This document shows positions 42,533-53,796 of a DNA stretch of 64,000 bases, one piece after another; the first letter of the stretch is position 1, and each line of letters opens with the position of its first letter. Below the pieces are notes generated by a model. The model had not been told where the DNA came from. It did no database searches and was given only the letters and a program-made list of their open reading frames with translations. Source of the DNA: Streptomyces marianii (GTDB taxonomy: Bacteria; Actinomycetota; Actinomycetes; Streptomycetales; Streptomycetaceae); the NCBI RefSeq assembly GCF_005795905.1, contig NZ_VAWE01000001.1, positions 5,259,001-5,323,000 on the forward strand. Direction: 5' to 3'. The position numbers and the translations under genes are program-made.

Positions 42533-44832
42533 GCAACGACGCGGCGATCGCGGCCCCGGCGGTTGACGGCCCCGAACAGGAGTCGCCCGCTCACGGCCTC
42601 GGTGCCTCTCTCCCGCAGGCCGACGCCGGTGCCAAGACCGAGGGCACCTTCCCGTACGCCTCGGACCTGTGGGCCGAGGGTCTGCTCTGGGCGGCGATCC
42701 TGCGCTCGCCGCACCCACACGCCCGGATCACCGCCATCGACACCTCCGCCGCCGCCGGGATGCCCGGTGTGCGGGCCGTCGTCACCCACACCGACGTGCC
42801 CGGCGACGCCGCCTACGGGCGCGGGGTCGCCGACCGGCCCGTCTTCGCCTCCGACGTCGTCCGCCACCACGGGGAGGCCATCGCCGCGGTCGCCGCGGAC
42901 CACCCCGACGCGGCCCGGCTCGCCGCCGCGGCGATCACCGTCGAGTACGAGGTACTCGAACCGGTCACCGACCCCGAGAAGGCTTTCGCCGCCGAGCCGC
43001 TGCATCCCGACGGCAACCTCGTCCGCCACATCCCGCTGAGCTACGGCGACCCGGACGTCAACGGAGAGGTCGTCGTCGAGGGGCTCTACCGCATCGGCCG
43101 CCAGGACCCCGCCCCCATCGGGGCCGAGGCCGGCCTCGCCGTGCCGCGCCCCGACGGCGGCGTCGAGCTCTACACCGCCTCCACCGACCCGCACACCGAC
43201 CGCGACCTCGCGGCCGCCTGCTTCGGCCTGGAGAAGGAGCGGGTGAAGGTCGTCGTCACCGGCGTGCCCGGCGCGACCGGTGACCGGGAGGATCCGGGCT
43301 TCCAGATCCCGCTCGGGCTGCTCGCCCTGCGCACCGGCTGCCCGGTCAAGCTCGCCGCCACCCGCGAGGAGTCCTTCCTCGGCCACGCCCACCGCCACCC
43401 CGCACTGCTGCGCTACCGCCACCACGCCGACGCCCAAGGCAAGTTGCTGAAGGTCGAGGCGCAGATCCTGCTGGACGCGGGCGCGTACGCCGAGGCCTCC
43501 TCCGAGTCCCTCGCCGCCGCCGTCGCCTTCGCCTGCGGCCCGTACGTCGTGCCGCACGCCTTCATCGAGGGCTGGGCCGTCCGCACCAACAACCCGCCCT
43601 CCGGCCATGTGCGCGGAGAGGGTGCGCTTCAGGTCTGCGCCGCGTACGAGGCCCAGATGGACAAGCTGGCCGCGAAACTGGGCCAGGACCCTGCCGAGGT
43701 CCGGCTCCGCAACGTGCTCGCCACCGGCGACATCCTGCCCACCGGCCAGACCGTCACCTGTCCCGCGCCGGTCGCCGAACTGTTGCAGGCCGTCCGCGAC
43801 TTCCCGCTCCCGCCGCTGCCCAAGGACACCCCCGAGGATGCCTGGCTGCTGCCCGGCGGACCCGAGGGCGCGGGCGAACCCGGCGCGGTGCGGCGCGGCG
43901 TCGGCTACGCGCTCGGCATGGTCCACATGCTCGGCGCGGAAGGCACCGACGAGGTGTCCACGGCCACGGTGAAGGTCCAGGACGGCATGGCCACGGTCAT
44001 CTGCGCGGCCGTCGAGACCGGGCAGGGCTTCTCCACCCTCGCCCGTCAGATCGTGCAGGAGACGCTCGGCATCGAGGAGGTGCACGTCGCCTCCGTCGAC
44101 ACCGACCAGCCCCCGGCGGGCCCGGCCGCCCACGGGCGGCACACCTGGGTCTCCGGCGGCGCGGTCGAGCGTGCCGCCAAGATGGTCCGTACGCAGCTCC
44201 TGCAGCCGCTGGCCCACAAGTTCGGCATGTCCACCGAGCTGCTGCAGATCACCGACGGCAAGATCACCTCGTACGACGGCGTCCTGTCCACGACGGTCAC
44301 CGAGGCCATGGACGGCAAGGAGCTCTGGGCCACCGCCCAGTGCCGTCCGCATCCCACCGAACCCCTCGACGACCACGGCCAGGGTGACGCGTTCGTCGGT
44401 CTCGCCTTCTGCGCGATCCGCGCGGTCGTCGACGTCGACATCGAACTCGGGTCGGTGCGCGTCGTGGAGATGGCCGTCGCCCAGGACGTGGGCCGCATCC
44501 TCAACCCGGCCCAGCTCGCCACCCGGATCGAGGCGGGCGTCACCCAGGGCATCGGTGCCGCGCTCACCGAGAACCTCCGCACCGCCCGCGGCCTGGTCCG
44601 CCACCCCGACCTCACGGGGTACGCCCTGCCGACGGCCCTCGACGCCCCCGACATCCGCATCGTCAAACTCGTCGAGGAGCGCGACGTGGTGGCCCCCTTC
44701 GGCGCGAAGGCGGCCAGTGCCGTCCCGGTCGTCACCTCCCCGGCCGCCGTCGCCTCCGCCGTCCGCGCGGCCACGGGCCGCCCGGTCAACCGGCTCCCGA
44801 TCCGGCCGCAGGCGGCGGTGGCCACGCCGTAG
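42529..44832 (+). CDS. molybdopterin-binding large subunit of xanthine dehydrogenase family, atypical active site
   Basis: 767 residues from GTG 42529. The a/b-hammerhead start (FPYASDLWAEGLLWAAILRS), AAVETGQGFSTLARQIVQET and VAQDVGRILNPAQLATRIEA identify the family. Two motifs deviate. Where relatives have GGGFGGKE, this protein reads GATGDREDPGF (about residues 250-260). Where they have GAKGVGE(A/P)P with the catalytic Glu, it reads GAKAASAVPVV, so Ala731 replaces the Glu. The protein probably folds and may bind the cofactor, but ordinary xanthine hydroxylation is doubtful. It closes the operon. Confidence 0.9.
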   Translation: MSNDAAIAAPAVDGPEQESPAHGLGASLPQADAGAKTEGTFPYASDLWAEGLLWAAILRSPHPHARITAIDTSAAAGMPGVRAVVTHTDVPGDAAYGRGVADRPVFASDVVRHHGEAIAAVAADHPDAARLAAAAITVEYEVLEPVTDPEKAFAAEPLHPDGNLVRHIPLSYGDPDVNGEVVVEGLYRIGRQDPAPIGAEAGLAVPRPDGGVELYTASTDPHTDRDLAAACFGLEKERVKVVVTGVPGATGDREDPGFQIPLGLLALRTGCPVKLAATREESFLGHAHRHPALLRYRHHADAQGKLLKVEAQILLDAGAYAEASSESLAAAVAFACGPYVVPHAFIEGWAVRTNNPPSGHVRGEGALQVCAAYEAQMDKLAAKLGQDPAEVRLRNVLATGDILPTGQTVTCPAPVAELLQAVRDFPLPPLPKDTPEDAWLLPGGPEGAGEPGAVRRGVGYALGMVHMLGAEGTDEVSTATVKVQDGMATVICAAVETGQGFSTLARQIVQETLGIEEVHVASVDTDQPPAGPAAHGRHTWVSGGAVERAAKMVRTQLLQPLAHKFGMSTELLQITDGKITSYDGVLSTTVTEAMDGKELWATAQCRPHPTEPLDDHGQGDAFVGLAFCAIRAVVDVDIELGSVRVVEMAVAQDVGRILNPAQLATRIEAGVTQGIGAALTENLRTARGLVRHPDLTGYALPTALDAPDIRIVKLVEERDVVAPFGAKAASAVPVVTSPAAVASAVRAATGRPVNRLPIRPQAAVATP

Positions 44833-44978
44833 CGGACCGGACCTCCCCGTACGGCACGCCGGAACTCATGCGCGGGTTCGGGCACCGACGCCGACGGGCC
44901 CCGGCCCCACGCGAACGGCCGGGCGGCCTTGCGCCGGGCACTCGGCGGCCGGAGCGGCCCGAGGCCGGGACGACGTGA

Positions 44979-45362
44979 TCAGAGGGGCTGCAACCGGGCG
45001 TGCAGGAGGCAGAACTCGTTGCCTTCCGGGTCGGCCAGGACGTGCCAGTTCTCGTCGCCGGTCTGGCCGACGTCGGCGCGCCTGGCGCCGAGAGCGAGCA
45101 GCCTCTCCAACTCGGCTTCCTGGTCGCGATCGGTGGCGTTGACGTCGATGTGCAGTCGGAGCTTCCCGGTCCGCGGGGCGTTGCCGGGGCTGAGGACGAG
45201 GGTGGGCTGCGGTCCCCCGAAGCCGGCGTCGGGCGGACCGATCTCGATGCTTCCGTCGTCCTCCCGGCCCAGCTCGACGTAACCGAGGACCTGGCTCCAG
45301 AACACGGCGAGCCGCTCCGGATCGGCGCAGTCGATGACCAGTTCACTGATGCGACATGCCAT
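44979..45362 (-). CDS. VOC/glyoxalase-like domain protein
   Basis: 127 residues from ATG 45362. ISELVIDCADPERLAVFWSQ followed by VLGYVELG, and KLRLHIDVNATDRDQEAELE then DPEGNEFCLL, match the vicinal-oxygen-chelate family of the Glyoxalase-like (DUF4865/3-demethylubiquinone methyltransferase-like) type. The metal-ligand positions are only partly kept. Function unknown. It converges with the molybdenum hydroxylase operon. Confidence 0.88.
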   Translation of the reverse strand: MACRISELVIDCADPERLAVFWSQVLGYVELGREDDGSIEIGPPDAGFGGPQPTLVLSPGNAPRTGKLRLHIDVNATDRDQEAELERLLALGARRADVGQTGDENWHVLADPEGNEFCLLHARLQPL

Positions 45363-45720
45363 GGCCGTCAGTGTACGTAGGCAAGTGGGAGAGCCGGCGT
45401 TCGCCCGCGTACGGGGGCGACGCGCTGTCGGCCACCGGCGCGGGCGGGGCGGCGCTCGAGGCGTGCGCGGTGGCCGCGATACGACTGGATAACGGCGTCC
45501 ACGAAGCAGGCCCCACAGAGGAGTACGGCGTCGCGCCGAGGCGGCGCGGGGCCGGGCACCCGAACTCCCGGCCGTCCAGCCCGGACCGGGGCGCCCCCGG
45601 CGGCCGGAAGCGGGCCCACGGCCCCGCACCCCGGCGCCTGCGGACAGGGGTGGCGACGGGCAGTGCCTAGGACCAACGGCCGAGCCGAACCCCGCCCCAC
45701 GACAGGGGCCACCCAGAACC
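45363..45720. other. divergent intergenic region, VOC gene / MFS gene
   Basis: 358 bases. No credible gene; a minus-strand open frame has no domain. TTACTCTTGAGCGC directly before ATG 45742 contains a TACTCT -10-like box only nine bases from that ATG, hinting at a leaderless transcript if 45742 is the start. Confidence 0.4.
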
Positions 45721-47235
45721 ATGCCCCTTACTCTTGAGCGCATGACAGCCCTCGAACAAGGTGACGCGGCCGGGACCGACGGCGCGGCGCTCAAGGAGGC
45801 CGGTGACGGCCGCGGCGGGACCGGGACCGCGACCGATGCCGGCGGCGTGCTCGGGCGCAGCCTGCGCGCCCTCAGTGTCGGCATCGTGTCCGTCGTCCTG
45901 CTGATCGCGTTCGAGGCGACCGCCGTCGGTACGGCCATGCCCGTGGCCGCGCGGGAGCTGGACGGCGTGCCGCTGTACGCGTTCGCCTTCTCCGCGTACT
46001 TCACGACCAGCCTGTTCGGCATGGTGCTGTCGGGGCAGTGGGCCGACCGCAGGGGCCCGCTCGGGCCGCTGACCGCCGGGATCACCGCCTTCGCCCTGGG
46101 GCTCCTGCTGTCCGGTACGGCCGCCACGATGTGGTACTTCATCGCCGGCCGGGCCGTCCAGGGGCTGGGCGGCGGTCTGGTGATCGTCGCGCTGTACGTC
46201 GTCGTCGGCCGGGCCTATCCGGAGCACCTGCGCCCGACGATCATGGCCGCGTTCGCCGCGAGCTGGGTGATCCCATCCGTCGTCGGACCGCTCGCGGCAG
46301 GCACGGTCACCGAACACCTCGGCTGGCGCTGGGTCTTCGTCGGTATCCCCGCTCTCGTCGTCGTCCCGCTCGCGCTCGCCCTGCCGGCGATACGGCGGCG
46401 GGCGTCGGGACCGGTGGACCCGGAGGCGCCCGTTCCGGCGCTGGATCGGCGCAGGATCAGGCTGGCGTTCGGGATCTCCCTCGGGGCGGGAGCACTCCAG
46501 TACGCGGCCCAGGACCTGCGGTGGTTCTCACTGGCCCCGGCCGCGGCGGGCGCCGCGCTGCTCGTGCCGGCCGCGCTCGGGCTGCTGCCGCGCGGCACGT
46601 TCCGCTCGGCGCGCGGGCTGCCGTCGGTGGTGCTGCTGCGTGGCGTGGCCGCCGGGTCGTTCATCGCCGCGGAGTCCTTCGTACCGCTGATGCTGGTGAC
46701 CCAGCGCGGGCTGTCGCCGACGCTGGCCGGCCTGTCGCTCGCGGTGGGCGGGGCGACATGGGCGCTGGGATCCTTCGTCCAGTCCCGGCCCCGGCTGGAA
46801 CCGTACCGGGAGCGGCTGACCGTCACCGGCATGGTGCTCGTCGCGGCGGCGATCGCGACCGCGCCGAGCGTGCTGGTCCCCTCCGTGCCGGTGTGGGTCG
46901 TCGGGGTCGCCTGGGGATGGGGCTGCTTCGGCATGGGCCTGGTCATCTCCTCCACCAGCGTGCTGCTGCTGAAGCTGTCGCCGCCCGCGGAGGCCGGCAC
47001 CAACTCCGCCGCGCTCCAGATCTCCGACGGACTGTCGAACGTCCTCCTGCTGGCCGCGGGCGGCGCCGCCTTCGCCGCTCTGGGCGGGGGAGCGGCGGGC
47101 GGCCACGGTGTGGTCGCGGCAGCGGGGAACGCCGCCCACCCGGCCGCCTTCGCCGCCGTGTTCCTGCCCATGGCGGCGGTCGCGCTGCTCGGCGCCTGGG
47201 TTGCCACACGGCTGCACGAGCGCCGCGCCGACTGA
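45721..47235 (+). CDS. MFS multidrug-type exporter (DHA2-like)
   Basis: 504 residues from ATG 45721, or 497 from ATG 45742. About 14 hydrophobic segments. IAFEATAVGTAMPVAARELD in helix 1 resembles the DHA motif D1, GQWADRRGPLGPL is motif A, and GRAVQGLGGGLVIVALYVVV is typical of helix 4. The middle of the protein (residues about 250-275, DLRWFSLAPAAAGAALLVPA) fits the extra central helices of 14-helix exporters. Substrate unknown; there is no local regulator. Confidence 0.9.
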   Translation: MPLTLERMTALEQGDAAGTDGAALKEAGDGRGGTGTATDAGGVLGRSLRALSVGIVSVVLLIAFEATAVGTAMPVAARELDGVPLYAFAFSAYFTTSLFGMVLSGQWADRRGPLGPLTAGITAFALGLLLSGTAATMWYFIAGRAVQGLGGGLVIVALYVVVGRAYPEHLRPTIMAAFAASWVIPSVVGPLAAGTVTEHLGWRWVFVGIPALVVVPLALALPAIRRRASGPVDPEAPVPALDRRRIRLAFGISLGAGALQYAAQDLRWFSLAPAAAGAALLVPAALGLLPRGTFRSARGLPSVVLLRGVAAGSFIAAESFVPLMLVTQRGLSPTLAGLSLAVGGATWALGSFVQSRPRLEPYRERLTVTGMVLVAAAIATAPSVLVPSVPVWVVGVAWGWGCFGMGLVISSTSVLLLKLSPPAEAGTNSAALQISDGLSNVLLLAAGGAAFAALGGGAAGGHGVVAAAGNAAHPAAFAAVFLPMAAVALLGAWVATRLHERRAD

Positions 47236-47661
47236 TGCCGGGTCCGCCCGGTCGGTGCCCGGTTCGGACCGTTCCGGTGCGTCGTGCCCGGCCCCGCGCC
47301 CGCCCCGAAGGTTCGCCGGCCACCGGTCCTGTCCGGTGACGGTCCGCCGGCCGGGCTGTCGCCGCACCCGCTCCCGAAGGTCCGCCGGCCACCGCCCCGT
47401 CCGGCGCGGAGAACCGGCCTCGATCCGGGGCGCTCCGGTACCGGGGGCTTACGGCGGACGTCCAGCGCACGCCGACCGGGGGCGACGGGTGACGGACGGT
47501 CACACCGCCCTGGGCCGCCGGACGCCCGGAACCCGCGGTCTGTGAGGCGGGTCTCACCCCTTCCCCGCGCGGCCGGTTAAGGCCCTCCCGGGAGCGGCCG
47601 CACCGGTAGGGTGGCCCGGTTGTCGTACGTAACGCCGTAGCCCTGCCTCGAACCGGAGACC
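47236..47661. other. 426-base gap before the helicase gene
   Basis: Holds two near-identical stretches, CCGAAGGTTCGCCGGCCACC (near 47306) and CCGAAGGTCCGCCGGCCACC (near 47375), 69 bases apart. TTGTCG at 47620 may belong to the helicase promoter. No gene or RNA recognised. Confidence 0.5.
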
Positions 47662-49446
47662 GTGTCTACTACCGCCTCCCACCACCTCTCACCCGCCTAT
47701 CCCGGCCGTGCCCCCTGGGGTACGGCCAACAAGCTGCGCGCCTGGCAGCAGGGCGCCATGGAGAAGTACGTCCAGGAACAGCCCCGTGACTTCCTCGCGG
47801 TGGCGACGCCCGGCGCCGGCAAGACGACGTTCGCGCTCACCCTCGCCTCCTGGCTGCTGCACCACCACGTCGTGCAGCAGATCACCGTGGTCGCGCCGAC
47901 CGAGCATCTGAAGAAGCAGTGGGCGGCCGCGGCCGCGCGGATAGGCATCAAGCTCGACCCCGACTACAGCGCCGGTCCGCTGAGCAAGGAGTACGACGGG
48001 GTCGCCGTCACCTACGCCGGTGTCGGCGTGCGCCCGATGCTGCACCGCAACCGCAGCGAGCAGCGCAAGACCCTCGTCATCCTCGACGAGATCCACCACG
48101 CCGGCGACTCCAAGTCGTGGGGCGAGGCGTGCCTGGAGGCGTTCGAACCCGCCACCCGCCGGCTCGCCCTCACCGGTACGCCCTTCCGCTCCGACACCAA
48201 TCCCATCCCCTTCGTCACGTACGAGGAGGGGAACGACGGCATCCGCCGCTCGGCGGCGGACTACACGTACGGCTACGGCAACGCCCTCGCCGACGGCGTC
48301 GTCCGTCCCGTGATCTTCCTGTCCTACAGCGGCAACATGCGCTGGCGCACCAAGGCCGGCGACGAGGTCGCCGCCCGGCTCGGTGAGCCGATGACCAAGG
48401 ACGCCGTCTCCCAGGCCTGGCGCACCGCGCTCGATCCGCGCGGCGACTGGATGCCGAACGTGCTGCGCGCCGCCGACCAGCGGCTGAGCGAGGTCAGAAA
48501 GGCCATCCCGGACGCGGGTGGGCTGGTCATCGCCTCCGATCAGGACTCGGCGCGCGCCTATGCGAAGCTCATCCGGGAGATCACCGGTACGAAGGCGACC
48601 GTCGTGCTGTCCGACGACGCGGGCGCCTCCAAGCGCATCGACGAGTTCAGCGGAAACCAGGACCGCTGGATGGTCGCCGTCCGGATGGTGTCCGAGGGCG
48701 TCGACGTCCCCCGGCTCGCGGTCGGCGTGTACGCCACCACCATCTCCACGCCCCTCTTCTTCGCCCAGGCCGTGGGCCGTTTCGTCCGGTCGCGGCGGCG
48801 CGGCGAGACGGCGTCGGTGTTCCTGCCGACGATCCCGATGCTGCTGAGCTTCGCGAACGAGATGGAGGTCGAGCGGGACCACGCGCTCGACCGGCCGAAG
48901 AAGGAGGGGGAGGAGGACCCCTACGCCGAGTCCGAGCAGGAGATGGACGAGGCGAACAAGCAGCAGGACGAGGACACCGGCGAACAGGACATGCTGCCCT
49001 TCGAGGCGCTGGAGTCCGACGCCGTCTTCGACCGGGTGATGTACAACGGCGCCGAATTCGGTATGCAGGCCCACCCGGGCAGCGAGGAGGAGCAGGACTA
49101 CCTGGGCATTCCGGGGCTGCTGGAGCCGGACCAGGTGCAACTGCTGCTGCAGAAGCGGCAGGCGCGGCAGATCGCGCACAGCCGCAGGAAGCCGGACGCG
49201 GAGGCGGATCTGCTCGAACTGCCCGCAGAGCGCCGGCCCGTGGTCTCGCACAAGGAACTGCTGGAGTTGCGGAAGCAGCTGAACACGATGGTGGGCGCGT
49301 ACGTCCATCAGAGCGGCAAGCCGCACGGAGTGATCCACACCGAGCTGCGGAGGGTGTGCGGGGGGCCGCCGAGCGCGGAGGCGACGGCGGGGCAGATCCG
49401 GGAACGGATCAAGAAGGTGCAGGAGTGGGCCACGCGTATGCGGTGA
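47662..49446 (+). CDS. DEAD/DEAH-box (superfamily 2) helicase
   Basis: 594 residues from GTG 47662. Q-like LRAWQQGAMEKY, Walker A VATPGAGKTTFALTLASWLL, motif Ia VVAPTEHLKKQW, motif II LVILDEIHHAGD (DEIH), motif III LALTGTPFRSD, and the C-terminal lobe motifs VRMVSEGVDVPRLAVGVYAT and QAVGRFVRSRR. The region after residue 415 is acidic (KEGEEDPYAESEQEMDEANK) and unlike standard helicase domains. It resembles stand-alone actinobacterial SF2 helicases related to the XPB/UvrB-like resolvase group; the nucleic-acid substrate is unknown. Confidence 0.92.
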   Translation: MSTTASHHLSPAYPGRAPWGTANKLRAWQQGAMEKYVQEQPRDFLAVATPGAGKTTFALTLASWLLHHHVVQQITVVAPTEHLKKQWAAAAARIGIKLDPDYSAGPLSKEYDGVAVTYAGVGVRPMLHRNRSEQRKTLVILDEIHHAGDSKSWGEACLEAFEPATRRLALTGTPFRSDTNPIPFVTYEEGNDGIRRSAADYTYGYGNALADGVVRPVIFLSYSGNMRWRTKAGDEVAARLGEPMTKDAVSQAWRTALDPRGDWMPNVLRAADQRLSEVRKAIPDAGGLVIASDQDSARAYAKLIREITGTKATVVLSDDAGASKRIDEFSGNQDRWMVAVRMVSEGVDVPRLAVGVYATTISTPLFFAQAVGRFVRSRRRGETASVFLPTIPMLLSFANEMEVERDHALDRPKKEGEEDPYAESEQEMDEANKQQDEDTGEQDMLPFEALESDAVFDRVMYNGAEFGMQAHPGSEEEQDYLGIPGLLEPDQVQLLLQKRQARQIAHSRRKPDAEADLLELPAERRPVVSHKELLELRKQLNTMVGAYVHQSGKPHGVIHTELRRVCGGPPSAEATAGQIRERIKKVQEWATRMR

Positions 49447-50150
49447 GCGTACGCGGAAGCCGACGCCGTTGCGTGGGCGCACGGAGGGGCGACGCCCGCG
49501 AGGTGGGCGTCAGGGGCCGACGCCGTTGCGGTGGGCACACGGAGGCGCCCGTGCGCTGGGCGTCAGGGGTCGACGCTCGTGCGGTGGGCGCACGGAGGGG
49601 TCGACGCCCGTGCGCTGAGCGTCTGGGGTCGACACTCGTGCGGTGGGCGCACGGACGGCTGACGGGCTCGGCCGGATCGCCCGGGCCCCTTCGCGCTTCC
49701 GTACGCCGCCGGTCGCACGGTGGCCCCGGTTCGCGCACTCGACCACCCGTGCACTGAGGCGCGGAACACTCCGCACACCGAAGCATGGGACACCCGGGCG
49801 GTGTCCCCGGGGCGGTGCCGAGGACGCCGTCGCACGCCGAGCAGGCCCGCGCGGAGAGTCCTCTTCGGCGGAGGCCGAAGAGGAAGGTATCCCGTGAAGT
49901 CGCTGGTCGTCCCGACTTGCCCGTCGATAGAGGACGTCATGGGCCTTCGGCGCCCGGATTCTGGACGAGGTCTTCCGCTGAGCGAACCGGCTCGCTACTG
50001 TCCCCGCAAATGAAACGCCCCGTGGCAGCGCCGCCGCGGAGCGCAGCCGGTGTGCCATGGCCTGCCGGCGGCCTCTCCGTGCGTCGCCGATGGGACCGGT
50101 GCCGCTGGCCGCGAGAGCGTCGCCGCACTCATCTCGAAGGAGAGGGCGTC
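49447..50150. other. 704-base region with tandem repeats between helicase and IclR genes
   Basis: The first part (49465-49662) is repetitive (separate entry). The remainder, to the ribosome site AAGGAGAGG before GTG 50151, shows no recognisable gene; a long open frame from 49785 fused to the IclR gene has no domain before residue 123. Confidence 0.5.
49465..49662. repeat. degenerate 53-59 bp tandem repeat
   Basis: TGGGCGCACGG-type anchors occur at 49474, 49532, 49585 and 49644. Between them GTGCGCTGGGCGTCAGGGGT with CGACGC recurs. All units keep the order (C)GTGCGGTGGGCGCACGGAG, then GGTCGACGCCCGTGCGCTG. Each unit contains short inverted repeats, so it could fold in RNA. Confidence 0.8.
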
Positions 50151-50792
50151 GTGACCGCGGAGACCTCCCAGACGCTCGACAGAGGACTGCGCGTCCTCAA
50201 ACTGCTCGCTGACACCGACCACGGTCTGACCGTGACCGAACTGTCCAACCGGCTCGGCGTCAACAGGACCGTCGTCTACCGTCTGCTCGCCACGCTCGAG
50301 CAGCACGCCCTGGTCCGCCGCGACTTGGGCGGCCGGGCCCGGGTGGGGCTGGGTGTGCTCCGCCTCGGCCGTCAGGTGCACCCACTGGTACGGGAGGCGG
50401 CGCTCCCGGCGCTGCGCTCGCTCGCCGAGGACATCGGCGCGACCGCCCATCTCACGCTGGTCGACGGGGCGGAGGCGCTCGCGGTGGCGGTCGTCGAACC
50501 GACGTGGACGGACTACCACGTGGCGTACCGGGCCGGGTTCCGTCACCCGCTGGACCGGGGAGCCGCCGGCAAGGCGATCCTCGCCGCCCGCCAGGGAGGT
50601 CTCACCGAGCCCGCGTACACCCTCACGCACGGCGAACTGGAGGCGGGCGCGAGCGGAGCCGCCGCCGCACTCGTCGGGGTGACCGGCATAGAGGGCAGCG
50701 TCGGCGTCGTCATGCTGGCGGACTCGGTCCCCGAACGCGTGGGACCGCGAGTGGTGGACGCGGCGCGCGAGGTCGCGGACGCGCTGCGCTGA
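50151..50792 (+). CDS. IclR-family transcriptional regulator
   Basis: 213 residues from GTG 50151, with AAGGAGAGGGCGTC upstream. The winged helix SQTLDRGLRVLKLLADTDHG with TVTELSNRLGVNRTVVYRLL is typical of IclR. The C-terminal effector domain (GATAHLTLVDGAEALAVAVV, HPLDRGAAGKAILAA) is complete though slightly short. Effector and targets unknown; it is not divergent from a metabolic operon. Confidence 0.94.
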   Translation: MTAETSQTLDRGLRVLKLLADTDHGLTVTELSNRLGVNRTVVYRLLATLEQHALVRRDLGGRARVGLGVLRLGRQVHPLVREAALPALRSLAEDIGATAHLTLVDGAEALAVAVVEPTWTDYHVAYRAGFRHPLDRGAAGKAILAARQGGLTEPAYTLTHGELEAGASGAAAALVGVTGIEGSVGVVMLADSVPERVGPRVVDAAREVADALR

Positions 50793-50926
50793 GCGCCGGG
50801 CCGCCGCGGCCGCCGCGGCCGTCGGGCCGCCGAGCGGCCTTTGCGTCCCCGGCCGCGGGCGCGGGCCCGGTCGGACCGGGCCCGGCCCCGGTCCGGGGGC
50901 GCCGGGCGGACCGATACATTGACAGC

Positions 50927-51724
50927 GTGTTCTCTCGCCTCTCGCGTCTCTCCCGTCCCCGGGTCCTCGCCGTCTGCGCCGTGCCCGTCGCCGCGCTGCT
51001 GGCGGTGGCGGCGTTCGCGCCCCTGCCGTTCACCGTGGCCCAGCCCGGCCAGACCACGAACGTGCTGGGGTTCGACCGGGGCAAGCCGGTGATCACGATC
51101 ACCGGAGCGCCGGTCCGGCCGACGCGGGGTCAGCTGCGGATGACGACCATCGTGGCGACCGGGCCCTCGGTCGACGTCGATCTCGGCGACGTGGCGGACG
51201 CGTGGATCCGGAAGGACCGGGCCGTGCTGCCGCACGACTCCGTCTACCCCTCCGGGCAGTCCGACGAGGAGATCGAGAAGCACAACACCGCCGAGATGCG
51301 GAAGTCCCAGAACAGCGCGGTGGACGCGGCCCTGGGCTACCTCAAGGAGGACCCGGCGAAGGTGAAGGTCACCCTGCACCTCGCCGATGTCGGCGGCCCG
51401 AGCGCGGGGCTCCTCTTCTCCCTCGGCATCGTGGACAAGCTCGCGGGCGACGGCGCGGGCGGTGATCTCACGGGCGGCCGGAACATCGCGGGCACGGGCA
51501 CGATCGACGCCGACGGCAAGGTCGGTGCGGTCGGCGGGGTGGCCCTGAAGACCCAGGCCGCGGCGCGTGACGGCGCCACCGTGTTCCTCGTCCCGAAGGC
51601 GGAGTGCGCCATCGCGCAGGAGCAGTTGCCCGAGGGCATGACGCTGGTTCCGGTCACCGAGCTGACGGACGCGGTGTCGTCGCTCAAGGCCCTGCAGAAG
51701 GGCGGCGACGTCCCCAGGTGCTGA
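50927..51724 (+). CDS. membrane-anchored Lon-like (S16) protease
   Basis: 265 residues from GTG 50927. A membrane helix (PRVLAVCAVPVAALLAVAAFAPL, residues about 9-31) precedes the body. The S16 catalytic serine is in VGGPSAGLLFSLG and the lysine about 46 residues later in GAVGGVALKTQAAARDGATV, spaced as in Lon. There is no AAA+ domain, and the region between the helix and the protease lacks a clear PDZ domain, which the related YlbL proteins have. It is likely anchored with the protease outside the membrane. Confidence 0.88.
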   Translation: MFSRLSRLSRPRVLAVCAVPVAALLAVAAFAPLPFTVAQPGQTTNVLGFDRGKPVITITGAPVRPTRGQLRMTTIVATGPSVDVDLGDVADAWIRKDRAVLPHDSVYPSGQSDEEIEKHNTAEMRKSQNSAVDAALGYLKEDPAKVKVTLHLADVGGPSAGLLFSLGIVDKLAGDGAGGDLTGGRNIAGTGTIDADGKVGAVGGVALKTQAAARDGATVFLVPKAECAIAQEQLPEGMTLVPVTELTDAVSSLKALQKGGDVPRC

Positions 51725-51960
51725 CGGGCCGGTGGCGCGACGCCCCGCCCCTCGCCCTCCTCTCCGGAGTCCTTCCGGGCGCCTTGCCGGCCCTCCTTCC
51801 CGCCCTCCCCGCGGCCCTCCTCCCGGTCCTCCGCCTTCCGGGACCCGGCGCCCTCGCGCGCACCCTCGCCCATCCGGCCCCCCGCCCCACCCACCCCGCG
51901 GCGCGTGACGGCGCCGGAGGTCGGGCCGGGCCGCGGCGCCCCGGCATCTCCTCACCGGTG

Positions 51961-53702
<1,742 letters not shown>

Positions 53703-53729
53703 GCCCGCAAGGAGTCCGGCTCCGTCCCC

Positions 53730-53761
53730 GCGGTCCCACGGAACCTGACCCGTGGGGCCGC
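53730..53761 (+). terminator. terminator after hppD
   Basis: GCGGTCCCACGG (53730-53741) pairs with CCGTGGGGCCGC (53750-53761) with one G-U and an eight-base loop. Confidence 0.8.
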
Positions 53762-53796
53762 GCGGCGTCCGGTACGGGGCTAGCTAGGGTCGCCTC

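Noticed and set aside
45368..45712. Minus-strand gene between VOC and MFS genes
   Set aside because: The open frame has an improbable composition, no ribosome site and no recognisable domain.
49785..50150. N-terminal extension of the IclR gene
   Set aside because: No domain, and a good ribosome site precedes GTG 50151, which starts at the conserved IclR N terminus.
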